This document shows, one piece after another, positions 41,578 through 50,453 of a stretch of 64,000 bases of DNA. The notes under the pieces are model-generated. The model did not search any database. It saw nothing but the letters and a program-made list of their open reading frames with translations, and was not told where the DNA came from. The DNA comes from Streptomyces sp. ATexAB-D23. Its GTDB lineage: Bacteria; Actinomycetota; Actinomycetes; Streptomycetales; Streptomycetaceae. Numbering within the stretch: position 1 is the first letter of the stretch; every line of letters starts with the position of its first letter. The translations under genes and the position numbers were made by a program. Location of the stretch: contig NZ_KB892023.1 of assembly GCF_000373645.1 (NCBI RefSeq), positions 357 to 64,356 on the forward strand. The letters run 5' to 3'.

Positions 41578-43248
41578 TCAGCCGAGGAGGCCGCCGATGG
41601 GGTTGCGGCCGCTGGTGTCGCCGCTGCCGCCGGTGGAGCCGGTGGCGGGGTCGGGGTCGGTGCCGCCGGTGGTGGAGCCGCCGCCGTCGCCGGTGGAGCC
41701 GGAGGAGCTGGGGCCCGCGCTGGTGGTGGGCGGCTGCTGGGGGGTGGTCTGCTGCGGGGGCTGCTGGCCGGTGCCCTGGGTCTCGCTGGGCTGTCCGGCG
41801 CCCGCGCCCGCCGCCTGGCCCGTTTCGCGGACGTTGTCCGTGGTGGGGGTGGAGGCGTCGGCGGAGGGGGTGTGGGGGGCGGTGCTGTGGGACGGGGTGG
41901 GCTCGTGGCCGGTGGGGCTCTTGGAGGGCTTGCCGCCGCGGGACTTGTCGGGGAGCGGGGAGCCGGGGAGCTGGTTGGTGGGGACGCCGTGGGGGCCGGG
42001 GACGGTGACGACCTCGGTGGAGCGGACGGCGCCGCCGAGGATGGAGCCGATGAGGAGGGTGAGCCCGACGACGATGCTGGCGACGACACCGCCGCGGCGC
42101 AGGACCCGGCGGCGCAGGTCCCAGATCTCGGAGCGGGGGCCGAGCTTGCGCCAGGCCTCTCCGGCGAGGCGTCCGTCGAGGGAGTAGACGGGGGCGCCCG
42201 CGATGATCAGGGGGCTCCAGGCGGCCAGGAAGATGATGTCGGGCGCGTCGTAGGCGGCGACGGTGCGCCAGCTGACGGTGACCAGGAGGGCGGCGGACAG
42301 CAGCGCGCCGACGGTGGCGGCGACGCGCTGCCAGAGGCCGAGGACGGTGAGGACGCCGACGACGACCTGGAGGAAGGCGATGGAGAGGCCGGCTCCGACC
42401 GGGTGGGACAGGGCGAAGTCGCGCAGCGGTTCGGCGAGGGCCCAGGGGTGGAGGGAGTTCAGCCACTTGACCATGGAGCCGCGTTCGCCGCCGTCGAAGT
42501 AGACGGGGTCGCAGAGTTTGCCCATGCCGGCGTAGATGGAGATGAAGCCGAGGAGGACCCGCATGGGCAGGAGGACGACGCCGAGGTTCATGCGGCGGCC
42601 GGGGTAGTACGCGTGCCGGACGTCGTCGGCGCCGTTCTGGCGCCGGCCCCGGGTGCCGTTGTCCTCGTCGGTGAGGTCGACGGCGGGGTCGTCGTCGTAG
42701 TGGTCCGGGTCGTGGTGGAGGTCCGGGTGGTACGGCCCGGGGTCGACGGGGTCGTAGGCGCCGACGGCCCGGCGCATGGGCGGGAGCAGGGGGCCGCCGG
42801 GGCGGGGTGCGCCGATGACGGGGTTGGGCTGGGTCTCGTCGAGGGGCAGGTCGTCGAGGCGCGGGATGACCTGGGTGCCGACGCCGTGTCCGCGGTCGGA
42901 CTCGTAGGGGACGTACGGCTCGTAGGGGTCGTACGCGGTGTCGGGGCGGCCCGCGGTGGAGTTCCGTACGGCCTGGAGAAGCCCGGTGGCGCCGGGGTCG
43001 CCCGGGGCGGACCTGCCGCTCCAGACGACGGGGGCGCGTCGGCCGCGACCGGCTCCGGCACCGCTCATGGCGGGGATCCTGGGCGGGCCGACGGGGCTCA
43101 CACCGCGCAGCCGTGCGCGCTGGCCGGGGGCGAGCTGTACCCGGAAGCTGGCGTGGTTGACGATGACCTGCGCGGGGTCGCAGTCCACCTTGGTCATGCT
43201 CAGGGCGGGTAGTTCGTCGAACCGAGGCGTTCTGGTGTCCACACTCAT
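41578..43248 (-). CDS. DoxX-family membrane protein with long disordered tails
   Basis: A 556-residue protein. Residues 1-225 are hydrophilic and of low complexity (repeats of YDPYEP, DDDPAVD). About 225-400 form the DoxX four-helix membrane bundle, beginning PGRRMNLGVVLLPMRVLLGFISIYAGMGKL. The rest is a proline, serine, threonine and glycine-rich tail of about 150 residues after one more membrane helix. DoxX proteins occur in membrane oxidoreductase and redox-stress complexes, but this one's partner is unknown. The tails look like spacers for membrane or wall crossing. It is a single gene between two terminators. Confidence 0.82.
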   Translation of the reverse strand: MSVDTRTPRFDELPALSMTKVDCDPAQVIVNHASFRVQLAPGQRARLRGVSPVGPPRIPAMSGAGAGRGRRAPVVWSGRSAPGDPGATGLLQAVRNSTAGRPDTAYDPYEPYVPYESDRGHGVGTQVIPRLDDLPLDETQPNPVIGAPRPGGPLLPPMRRAVGAYDPVDPGPYHPDLHHDPDHYDDDPAVDLTDEDNGTRGRRQNGADDVRHAYYPGRRMNLGVVLLPMRVLLGFISIYAGMGKLCDPVYFDGGERGSMVKWLNSLHPWALAEPLRDFALSHPVGAGLSIAFLQVVVGVLTVLGLWQRVAATVGALLSAALLVTVSWRTVAAYDAPDIIFLAAWSPLIIAGAPVYSLDGRLAGEAWRKLGPRSEIWDLRRRVLRRGGVVASIVVGLTLLIGSILGGAVRSTEVVTVPGPHGVPTNQLPGSPLPDKSRGGKPSKSPTGHEPTPSHSTAPHTPSADASTPTTDNVRETGQAAGAGAGQPSETQGTGQQPPQQTTPQQPPTTSAGPSSSGSTGDGGGSTTGGTDPDPATGSTGGSGDTSGRNPIGGLLG

Positions 43249-43329
43249 CTAACCGAGTGATGTGTGATTAGGACACTGCCTTGACGGTGTCGAAGTGTCC
43301 GAGACCCGTCAACAGGTGGTGGGGGGTCG

Positions 43330-43365
43330 CGCGGGGGCGCGCGCACGTGCGCTCGCGCCCCCGCG
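43330..43365. terminator. Terminator after rlmB
   Basis: A 12-bp stem CGCGGGGGCGCG (43330-43341) with its complement (43354-43365), with a further GCAC/GTGC pairing inside the loop. It lies 22 bases past the rlmB stop. Confidence 0.85.
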
Positions 43366-43387
43366 GGGCCCCTCCGGGCCGGGGTGG

Positions 43388-44344
43388 TCAGGCGCGGCGG
43401 CGGGCGACCTCGTACATGACGATTCCGGCGGCGACACCGGCGTTGAGGGATTCGGCGCCGCCGGGCATGGAGATGCGGACGCGGTAGTCGCAGGTCTCGC
43501 CGACGAGCCGGCCGAGGCCCTTGCCCTCGCTGCCGATGACGATGACGACGGGGCCGCCGAGGGCTTCGAGGTCCTCGACGGTGTGCTCGCCGTCGGCGGC
43601 GAGGCCGACGACCGCGATGCCTTCCTTCTTGTACGCCTCCAGCGCGCGGGTCAGGTTGGTGACCCGGGAGACGGGCGTACGAGCGGCGGTGCCGGCGGAG
43701 GACTTCCAGGCTCCGGCGGTCATGCCGGCCGCGCGGCGCTCGGGCACGACGACGCCGTGGCCGCCGAAGGCGGAGACGGAGCGGACGATCGCGCCGAGGT
43801 TGCGGGGGTCGGTGACGCCGTCGAGGGCGACGATGAGGGGGTCCTCGCCGTTGTCGTACGCGGCGGCGGTGAGGTCCTGCGGGTCGGCGTACTCGTAGGG
43901 CGGGACCTGGAGCACGAGGCCCTGGTGGTTGAGCCCGTTCGTCATGCGGTCGAGCTCGGGGCGCGGGGCTTCCATCAGGTTGATGTTGCCGCGCTCGCCG
44001 GCGAGCTGGAGGGCTTCGCGGACGCGCTCGTCGTTGTCGATGTACTGCTGGACGTAGAGGGTGGTGGCGGGGACGCCGTCGCGCAGGGCCTCGTAGACGG
44101 GGTTGCGGCCGACGACCATCTCGGAGGTGCCCTTGACGCCGCCGCGGCGGGGGGCGGGGCGGCGGGCGGCGGCCTGCTTGGCCTGGGCGTTGGCGACGCG
44201 GTTCTTCTTGTGTCCCTTGCGGGCGGAGGCGGGCGGCGTCGGTCCCTTGCCTTCGAGACCACGGCGTCGCTGGCCACCGCTGCCGACCTGCATGCCCTTC
44301 TTGTTGGACGTGCGGCGGTTCCTGCGCTGGCTGTTCCCGGCCAT
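43388..44344 (-). CDS. rlmB: 23S rRNA 2'-O-ribose methyltransferase (RlmB/TrmH family)
   Basis: A SpoU-class methyltransferase of 318 residues. A basic, disordered N-terminal tail of about 75 residues (RRNRRTSNKKG, KGHKKNRVANAQAK) leads into the substrate-binding L30e-like part (VVGRNPVYEALRDG) and the knotted catalytic domain. SpoU motifs are DGVTDPRNLGAIVRSVSAFGGHGVVVP, IGSEGKGLGRLV and ISMPGGAESLNAGVAAGIVMYEV. It probably methylates the ribose of a guanosine in 23S rRNA. It is downstream of cysS on the same strand but separated by a hairpin. Confidence 0.92.
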   Translation of the reverse strand: MAGNSQRRNRRTSNKKGMQVGSGGQRRRGLEGKGPTPPASARKGHKKNRVANAQAKQAAARRPAPRRGGVKGTSEMVVGRNPVYEALRDGVPATTLYVQQYIDNDERVREALQLAGERGNINLMEAPRPELDRMTNGLNHQGLVLQVPPYEYADPQDLTAAAYDNGEDPLIVALDGVTDPRNLGAIVRSVSAFGGHGVVVPERRAAGMTAGAWKSSAGTAARTPVSRVTNLTRALEAYKKEGIAVVGLAADGEHTVEDLEALGGPVVIVIGSEGKGLGRLVGETCDYRVRISMPGGAESLNAGVAAGIVMYEVARRRA

Positions 44345-44392
44345 GACCTACCTGTTTCGTTGCTTCAGACGTGCATACGTATAAGTGAGAGT

Positions 44393-44418
44393 GTGCCGCC
44401 CGGCGGGCCGGGCGGCAC
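44393..44418. terminator. Hairpin between cysS and rlmB
   Basis: A perfect 11-bp stem (GTGCCGCCCGG at 44393-44403 with its complement at 44408-44418) and a four-base loop, ten bases past the cysS stop. Confidence 0.82.
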
Positions 44419-44427
44419 ATGCAGGGA

Positions 44428-45831
44428 CTACTGGCGGGGGCCGAGTGTCCACCGGGGTCCGGCCGGGCTGTCCTCGATGACGAGGCCGGACTGGTTGAGC
44501 TGGTCGCGGATGGCGTCGGCGGCGGCCCAGTCCTTGCGGGCGCGGGCGGACTGGCGCTGGTCGAGGACGAGGCGGACGAGGGTGTCGACGACGCCGTGGA
44601 GGTCGTCGCCCCGGTCGCTCTCGCCGGCCCAGTGGTCGTCCAGTGGGTCGAGGCCGAGGACACCGAGCATGGCACGGACCTCGGCGAGCCGTGCGACGGC
44701 CGCTTCCTTGTCGTCGGCGGCGAGGGCGGAGTTGCCCTGGCGGACCGTGGTGTGGACGATCGCGAGGGCCTGCGGGACGCCGAGGTCGTCGTCCATGGCT
44801 TCGGCGAAGGCGGGCGGCACCTCGGCGGCGGGCGCGACGGTCTCGCCCGCCTTCTCGGTGACGCGCTGGACGAAGCCCTCGATCCGCGCGAACGCGGACT
44901 CGGCCTCGCGCAGGGCCTCCTCGCTGTACTCGATCATCGACCGGTAGTGCGGGGTGCCGAGGTAGTAGCGCAGGACGATCGGGCGCCACGCCTTGACCAT
45001 CTCGCTGACGAGCACGGAGTTGCCCAGCGACTTCGACATCTTCTCGCCGGACATGGTGACCCAGCCGTTGTGCACCCAGTACTTCGCGAACTCGTCACCG
45101 AAGGCCTTGGCCTGGGCGATCTCGTTCTCGTGGTGCGGGAAGATCAGGTCGATGCCGCCGCCGTGGATGTCGAAGGCGGTGCCGAGGTACTTGTGCGCCA
45201 TGGCGGAGCACTCCAGGTGCCAGCCCGGACGGCCGCGGCCCCAGGGCGTCTCCCAGCTCGGCTCACCGGGCTTGGACGCCTTCCACATGGCGAAGTCGCG
45301 CTTGTCGCGCTTGCCGGTCTCGTTGTCGCCGGAGGGCTGGCGCAGGTCGTCCAGGTCCTGGTTGGAGAGCTCCAGGTAGCCGGGGAACGAGCGCACGTCG
45401 AAGTAGACGTTGCCGTCGGCGGCGTAGGCGTGGCCCCGTTCGATGAGGCCGCGCATCATCTCGATCATCTCGGGGACGTGGCCGGTGGCGCGGGGCTCGT
45501 AGGTGGGCGGGAGGCAGCCGAGCGCGTCGTAGCCCGCGTTGAACGCGCGCTCGTTCTCGTAGCCGATCGCCCACCACGGCCGGCCCTGTTCGGCGGACTT
45601 GGTGATGATCTTGTCGTCGATGTCGGTGACGTTCCGGACGAACGTCACGTCGTAGCCGCGGTAGGCGAACCAGCGGCGCATGATGTCGAAGTTCAGTCCG
45701 GACCTGATGTGCCCGATGTGCGGGGCGGCCTGGACGGTAGCGCCACAGAGGTAGATCGAGACACAGCCCGCTGCGAGCGGGACGAAGTCACGGATCTGCC
45801 GGGCGCTGGTGTCGTACAGGCGAATAGTCAC
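44428..45831 (-). CDS. cysS: Cysteinyl-tRNA synthetase
   Basis: A 467-residue class I synthetase that charges tRNA-Cys. It shows the HIGH motif in QAAPHIGHIRSG, KMSKSLGN for the KMSKS loop, the zinc ligands in CGATV, HLECSAMA and FPHHENE, and a C-terminal anticodon-binding part. Full length. The GTG at 45831 starts the conserved MTIRLYDTSARQI. The 5' end lies inside the 3' end of the upstream MFS gene by 44 bases, so translation may be coupled to it, or cysS uses a promoter inside that gene. Confidence 0.97.
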   Translation of the reverse strand: MTIRLYDTSARQIRDFVPLAAGCVSIYLCGATVQAAPHIGHIRSGLNFDIMRRWFAYRGYDVTFVRNVTDIDDKIITKSAEQGRPWWAIGYENERAFNAGYDALGCLPPTYEPRATGHVPEMIEMMRGLIERGHAYAADGNVYFDVRSFPGYLELSNQDLDDLRQPSGDNETGKRDKRDFAMWKASKPGEPSWETPWGRGRPGWHLECSAMAHKYLGTAFDIHGGGIDLIFPHHENEIAQAKAFGDEFAKYWVHNGWVTMSGEKMSKSLGNSVLVSEMVKAWRPIVLRYYLGTPHYRSMIEYSEEALREAESAFARIEGFVQRVTEKAGETVAPAAEVPPAFAEAMDDDLGVPQALAIVHTTVRQGNSALAADDKEAAVARLAEVRAMLGVLGLDPLDDHWAGESDRGDDLHGVVDTLVRLVLDQRQSARARKDWAAADAIRDQLNQSGLVIEDSPAGPRWTLGPRQ

Positions 45832-47110
45832 CCCTCAAGGGTAGTAGGCCCGCACCAGTGCCCCGAGCCCCTTCCGGGGATTGCGTGACACTTGTTATGG
45901 CCTCGGGGATTTTCTCCCGCTTCGCGGGCGCTCCCGGGGGCAGGGCCAGGGCGAGGACGGCGCCGGTGAGGGGGACCGCGGCGAGTGCGGCCCAGCGCAG
46001 CGGCGCGGGTGCGTCGAGCAGGGCGCCGGTGGCGGCGCTGCCGCCGAGTACGGCAAGTCCGGACACGGAGGAGAGCGCTCCGGTGGCGAGGCCGAGGTGC
46101 CGGTCCTCGACCAGGTCGGGTACGAGCCCCCGGGCGGCGGGCACCAGGAGCATCTGGCCGAGTGTGAGCAGCACGACGAGCGAGGTGGCGGGCAGCAGCC
46201 CGGCGGGGCCGGCCGGGGTGAGGGGTACGGCGGCGAATCCGGCGGCGACCGTGGCGAGTCCCGTGACGAGCGCGGTGCGGGGCGTGACGCGGTCGGCGGA
46301 CCAGCGGGTGAGGGGCAGCTGTACGCAGACGACCAGGAGGGAGGAGAGGGCGAAGAGCCGGCCGAGCGCGGTCTGCGATCCGGTGGCGGCTTCCACTTCG
46401 GCGGGCAGCGACAGGTAGAGCTGGTTGTAGGCGATGAGGTAGCCGCTGTACACGAGGCAGAGCAGCAGGAACGGCCGGCGGCTGAGGACCTGGCGCAGCG
46501 AGCCGCGTGCTGCCGTTCGGTGGACGGGTGCGCGGCGCGGCATGAGCAGGGCGTGTCCGGCGAGGACCGCGGTGAAGACGAGGACTCCGGCGAGGCAGGC
46601 GGCGCGGAATCCGTCGTCGAGGAGCAGGAGCAGTGATCCGAGGAGCGGGCCGAGGAAGGCGCCGGCCTGTCCGGCGGCCGAGAAGCGGGCGAGGACGCGG
46701 GCGCGCGGGGTGCCGGTGAGCTGTTCGTGGCGGACGGCTTCGCGGGCGGTCTCGGACTCGACGGCGGGTGAGAAGAGGGCGGCGGCGAATCCGGTGAGGA
46801 CGACGGCGCCGATGACGGTCGCGGTGGAGCCGGCGACGGCCAGCCAGCCGAATCCCGCGATCCGCAGGGCGCAGCCGGCGAGGACGACGGGCCGGGGGCC
46901 GTACCGGTCGGTGAGTGCGCCGCCGATGACGAAGAGGCCCTGCTGGCTGAAGGTGCGCAGGCCGAGGACGAGTCCGATGAGCCAGCCGGTCATGCCGAGG
47001 CCGGTGCCCAGGTGGGTGGCGAGGTAGGGCAGGACGGCGTAGAAGCCGATGTTGAAGGCGAGCTGGGTGGTGGTGAGGAGGCGGAGGTAGGGGGTGGTGG
47101 CGGCGTTCAT
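45788..47110 (-). CDS. MFS transporter, last gene of a zinc-box operon
   Basis: A 440-residue major facilitator with about 12 membrane helices. It begins MNAATTPYLRLLTTTQLAFNIGFYAVLPYLATHLG, and the helix 2-3 loop motif GALTDRYGPRPVV is the family signature. It looks like a drug/metabolite exporter of the DHA1 type. The start overlaps the permease stop (ATGA), so it is translationally coupled to the ABC permease and binding-protein genes upstream. The end overlaps cysS by 44 bases, an odd fit that suggests the operon was inserted next to cysS. It might export a metal chelator that the ABC system brings back; this is inference. Confidence 0.88.
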   Translation of the reverse strand: MNAATTPYLRLLTTTQLAFNIGFYAVLPYLATHLGTGLGMTGWLIGLVLGLRTFSQQGLFVIGGALTDRYGPRPVVLAGCALRIAGFGWLAVAGSTATVIGAVVLTGFAAALFSPAVESETAREAVRHEQLTGTPRARVLARFSAAGQAGAFLGPLLGSLLLLLDDGFRAACLAGVLVFTAVLAGHALLMPRRAPVHRTAARGSLRQVLSRRPFLLLCLVYSGYLIAYNQLYLSLPAEVEAATGSQTALGRLFALSSLLVVCVQLPLTRWSADRVTPRTALVTGLATVAAGFAAVPLTPAGPAGLLPATSLVVLLTLGQMLLVPAARGLVPDLVEDRHLGLATGALSSVSGLAVLGGSAATGALLDAPAPLRWAALAAVPLTGAVLALALPPGAPAKREKIPEAITSVTQSPEGARGTGAGLLPLRGDYSPVRHQRPADP

Positions 47111-48903
47111 GCGGCGGCGTTCCGGGCGGTGTGTCCCTTTACGGGGGCGGTGGTGTCCGGGGCGGTGGGTCCTTCTGCGGCGGCCGTGGTGTTCCGGCCG
47201 GTGCGTCCCCGTACGGCCGCCGTGGTGAGGACGGTGAGGGCGCCGAGGACGGCGAGGGCGGCGGCGGGGGCGAGGACGGACCAGGGGGCGCGTTCGGCGT
47301 ACGGGAGGTTCTCGGAGAGCATGCGGCCCCACTCGGGTGAGGGGGGCGCCGTGCCGAGGCCGAGGAAGCCGAGGGAGGCGAGGGCCAGGGCGAGGGCGGG
47401 GACGCGCAGGGCGGCGTGCCGGGCGACGGGGGGCACGACGCCGGGCAGGAGGTGGCGGCGCAGCAGGTGCAGTCGTCCGGCGCCGAGGGCGCGGGCGGCG
47501 GTGAGGTGCGGGGCGGCGCGTTCCTGGGCGCGCAGCGCGCTGGTGTGGGCGGCGAGCGGGGCCCAGGCGACGGCGGTGACGGCGGCCGCCGCGCTCCAGG
47601 GTCCCGGGCCCGCGATGCCGGCGACGACGAGGCCGGTGAGGATCGCGGGCAGGGCGTTGGCGGTCTCGGTGAGGGCCGTGGCGCGTAGGGCTCCGACGGC
47701 GAGGCCGATGAGCAGGGTGGCGGCGGAGACGGCGAGGGCGGTCAGGACGGTGCGGGCGGCTCCGTGTCCGAGGCGGGCGAGGATGTCGCGGCCGAGGGAG
47801 TCCGTGCCCAGGGGGTGGGCGGCGGAGGGGCCGGCGAGGCGCGCGGCGGCGTCGATGTGGAGCGGGTCGCGCAGGAGTCCGGCGAGGGTGACGGCGGCGA
47901 AGAGGGCGGCGAGGAGCAGTGCGGCGGCGAGGAGGGCGGGGCGGGCGCGGGCCGCGGGCGGGACGAGTGCGGGCAGGGCGCCTTCGTCGAGGGCGGGGCC
48001 GAGCAGGGTGCGGGAGGCGAGGCGGGCGGCGAGTCCGGCGGCCGTACCGAGGAGCAGCAGGATGAGGACGCAGGCCTGGAGGACGGGGAGGTCCTGGGCG
48101 AGTGCGGCGGCCAGCGCGGTGGATCCGAGGCCGGGGATGGCGTAGAGGGTTTCGACGGCGACGGCTCCGCCGGTGAGGCCGACGACGATCAGGCCGAGCT
48201 GGGGCAGCAGGCCGGGCAGGGTGCGGCGCAGGGCGTGGCGGGCGGCGCGGTGGGCGGGCAGGCCGTGGGCGGTGGCGGCGCGGGCCCAGGGTTCGGCGAA
48301 GGCGGCGGGCAGGGCGTCGTCGAGGAGCCGGCCGAGGAGGGCGCCCGCCGGTATGCCCATGGCGAGGGCGGGCAGCACGGTGTGCTGGGGGGTGCCCCAG
48401 CCGAGCGCGGGGAGCCAGTCGAGCCGGACGGCGACGATCGCGGCGAGTACGGCGGCGATGAGGAATTCGGGGAGTGCGGCGAGGACGGCGGCCGTGGTCC
48501 CGGCCCGTGCGGTGGCGGAGCGGTGGAGGGCTCCGCGGCGCAGGGTGCGGGCGGTGAGGGCGGCGGCGGTGAGGAGGGCGACGGCGAGCGAGGCACCCAT
48601 GAGGGCGAGGGAGACGCCGAGGGCGGACATCGCGTCGGGGGCGACGGGCTGTCCGGAGACCCAGGAGGTGCCGAGGTCGCCGTGGAGGAGTCCGGTGAGC
48701 CAGTCGCCGAGGAGGCGGAGGGGCCCGCCGTCGAGGCCGGTCTCGGCGCGGATGGCGTCGAGGGTCTCGGCGGTGGGGGGCCGGTCGGCGTAGCGGGCGT
48801 GCAGGATCGTGAGGGCGGGGTCGGTGCGGGTGAGGCGGGGCAGCAGCCCGATGACGGCGAGGACCGCGAGGAGGGCGGCGGCCCGTCCGGCGAGGTGTCT
48901 CAC
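47107..48903 (-). CDS. Fused two-domain ABC permease (DppB-DppC type)
   Basis: One 598-residue polypeptide that joins the two permeases of a peptide/nickel-type importer. The first half (about 1-300) is DppB-like with an EAA-type loop WARAATAHGLPAHRAARHALRRTLPG and the start ARYADRPPTAETLDAIRAETGLDGG. The second half (about 310-575) is DppC-like: HPLGTDSLGRDILARLGHGAARTVL and HLTAARALGAGRLHLLRRHLLPGVV as its EAA loop. Such fusions are much rarer than separate genes. The start is a GTG at 48903, four bases after the binding-protein stop. No ATPase gene is present in the operon. Confidence 0.9.
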   Translation of the reverse strand: MRHLAGRAAALLAVLAVIGLLPRLTRTDPALTILHARYADRPPTAETLDAIRAETGLDGGPLRLLGDWLTGLLHGDLGTSWVSGQPVAPDAMSALGVSLALMGASLAVALLTAAALTARTLRRGALHRSATARAGTTAAVLAALPEFLIAAVLAAIVAVRLDWLPALGWGTPQHTVLPALAMGIPAGALLGRLLDDALPAAFAEPWARAATAHGLPAHRAARHALRRTLPGLLPQLGLIVVGLTGGAVAVETLYAIPGLGSTALAAALAQDLPVLQACVLILLLLGTAAGLAARLASRTLLGPALDEGALPALVPPAARARPALLAAALLLAALFAAVTLAGLLRDPLHIDAAARLAGPSAAHPLGTDSLGRDILARLGHGAARTVLTALAVSAATLLIGLAVGALRATALTETANALPAILTGLVVAGIAGPGPWSAAAAVTAVAWAPLAAHTSALRAQERAAPHLTAARALGAGRLHLLRRHLLPGVVPPVARHAALRVPALALALASLGFLGLGTAPPSPEWGRMLSENLPYAERAPWSVLAPAAALAVLGALTVLTTAAVRGRTGRNTTAAAEGPTAPDTTAPVKGHTARNAAA

Positions 48904-48907
48904 CCGG

Positions 48908-50422
48908 TCACCCGACGTGGGTGTCGGCGGTGATGAGGGTGCGTTCCAGGGGGTCGAGGGAGACGCCGTGGACGCGGGTGTCGTCGTAGCCCTGGACGAA
49001 GCGCTCGTGGACGAGCGGTACGAGGGCGTCGGTGGCGAGGATGCGGGCTTCGGCAGCCGCGGCGGCGGTGTGGCGGGCGTCGGTCGGCGCGGTGCCGGCG
49101 GCCTCGGCGACGGCGGTGTCGACGTCTTCGTCGCAGAGCTGGGAGATGTTGAAGCTGCCGTCGCAGGTGAAGTCGGAGGCGAGGTAGGAGACCGGGTCGG
49201 CGGTGTCCAGGAGGGTGTTGCGGGCCTGGATGAAGGCGTCGTACTTCCCGGCGAGGGCGTCGGCCTCCATCTGGGCGTAGTCGCGGACGACCTGCTTGAC
49301 GGTGAAGCCGCGCTTCTGGAGCTGCTGCTGGACGACGGTGGCGGCCTCGGGGAGTTCGGGCCGGTTGGTGTAGGTGGCGAGGACGATCTGCCCGGTCTTC
49401 GCCACCTGCGCCTTGCCGGCGGCCTTCGCCCGGCCGGCCGGGGCCGTGCGGGCGTCGGCGGCCCAGCTGACACCCGGCCCGAGAAGTCCTCGCGCGGTGT
49501 CGGCACGGCCTTCGTAGACGGCCTTGACGAGGGCCGGGGAGTCGATGGCCTCGCGGGCGGCCGCGCGCATGGCGGGGTCGGCGAAGACGCCGCGCGCGGT
49601 GTTGAGGGAGAGGCCGTTGGTGCGGGCGGAGGAGAACGCGTGGACGAGTCCGTCGCCGAGGAGGGATGCCTGGGAGACCGGCACGTATTCGGCGACGTCG
49701 ACGGCCTTGGTACGCAGGGCGTTGGCGCGGGCGGTGCCGTCGGCCACGAAGGTCACGTCGGCGCCGGGGGCCTTGGCCTTGCCGCCCCAGTAGGTGTCGT
49801 TGCGTTCCAGGGTCGCGCTGACGGCGCCCTTGACGGAGGCCAGCGTGAAGGGGCCGGTGGCGTGGCCCGCGGGGTCGACCCTGCCGTTGGCGTAGGCGGC
49901 CGCGGACAGGATGGCGAGGGAGGGGTTGGCGAGGCGCTGGGGCAGCAGCGGGTCGGCTTCCCCGGTGACGATCCGTACGGCGTCGGCGCCCCGGGCGGTG
50001 GCGGTGATGCCGGTGTCGGAGAGGACGCGGGGGCCGGGTGAGGCCTTGTCGGCGGCGTTCAGCGAGCGGACGACGGCGGCCGGGTCCACGTCGCTGCCGT
50101 CCTGGAAGACCGCCTTGCGGAGGGTGAAGGTCCAGGTGGTGGGGTTGTCGCGCTTCCAGGACGTGGCGAGCGCGGGCTCGGCCGCGCCCTCGCCGTTCAG
50201 GGTGGTGAGGCCCTCGATGACGGCGAGGCGGCTGAGGGTGACGGCGTCGTCCCCGTAGGGGGACATGGCCTGGGCGGGCGGGAAGGCCATGACGACGCGG
50301 AGGCGTTGCCCGCCGTCGGTGTCGGACGCGCCGCCGGAGCAGGCGGTGGCGAGCGGGACGAGGAGGGCGGTCGCGGACAGGGTCAGCGGCAGCGCGGAGC
50401 GACGGCGGCGGGGAGCGGGCAT
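48908..50422 (-). CDS. Family-5 solute-binding lipoprotein
   Basis: A 504-residue binding protein of the oligopeptide/nickel class. The lipoprotein signal ends LATAC (Cys28). LAVIEGLTTLNGEGAAEPALATSWKRDNPTTWTFTLRKAVFQDGSDVDPAAVVRSL is the conserved opening. The C-lobe has DAFIQARNTLLDTADPVSYLASDFTCDGSFNISQLCDEDVD, with two cysteines. It is first in a three-gene operon with the fused permease and MFS. A Zur-like box covers its promoter, ending 16 bases before the ATG, so the cargo may be a metal-chelate (zincophore, nickel or opine-type complex) and not a peptide. The cargo is inferred from regulation only. Confidence 0.88.
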   Translation of the reverse strand: MPAPRRRRSALPLTLSATALLVPLATACSGGASDTDGGQRLRVVMAFPPAQAMSPYGDDAVTLSRLAVIEGLTTLNGEGAAEPALATSWKRDNPTTWTFTLRKAVFQDGSDVDPAAVVRSLNAADKASPGPRVLSDTGITATARGADAVRIVTGEADPLLPQRLANPSLAILSAAAYANGRVDPAGHATGPFTLASVKGAVSATLERNDTYWGGKAKAPGADVTFVADGTARANALRTKAVDVAEYVPVSQASLLGDGLVHAFSSARTNGLSLNTARGVFADPAMRAAAREAIDSPALVKAVYEGRADTARGLLGPGVSWAADARTAPAGRAKAAGKAQVAKTGQIVLATYTNRPELPEAATVVQQQLQKRGFTVKQVVRDYAQMEADALAGKYDAFIQARNTLLDTADPVSYLASDFTCDGSFNISQLCDEDVDTAVAEAAGTAPTDARHTAAAAAEARILATDALVPLVHERFVQGYDDTRVHGVSLDPLERTLITADTHVG

Positions 50423-50437
50423 GGCAACGACCTTATA

Positions 50438-50452
50438 TGAAAACGATTGTCA
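50438..50452. promoter_or_regulatory. Zur-like (zinc uptake repressor) box
   Basis: TGAAAACGATTGTCA, a near-perfect 15-base palindrome (one mismatched pair, at the fourth position in from each end) in an AT-rich island, flanked by TA-rich -10-like sequence. It matches the actinobacterial Zur pattern TGAAAA-GATTTTCA. It fills the 31-base gap between the acetyltransferase stop and the binding-protein ATG. Confidence 0.65.
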
Positions 50453-50453
50453 T

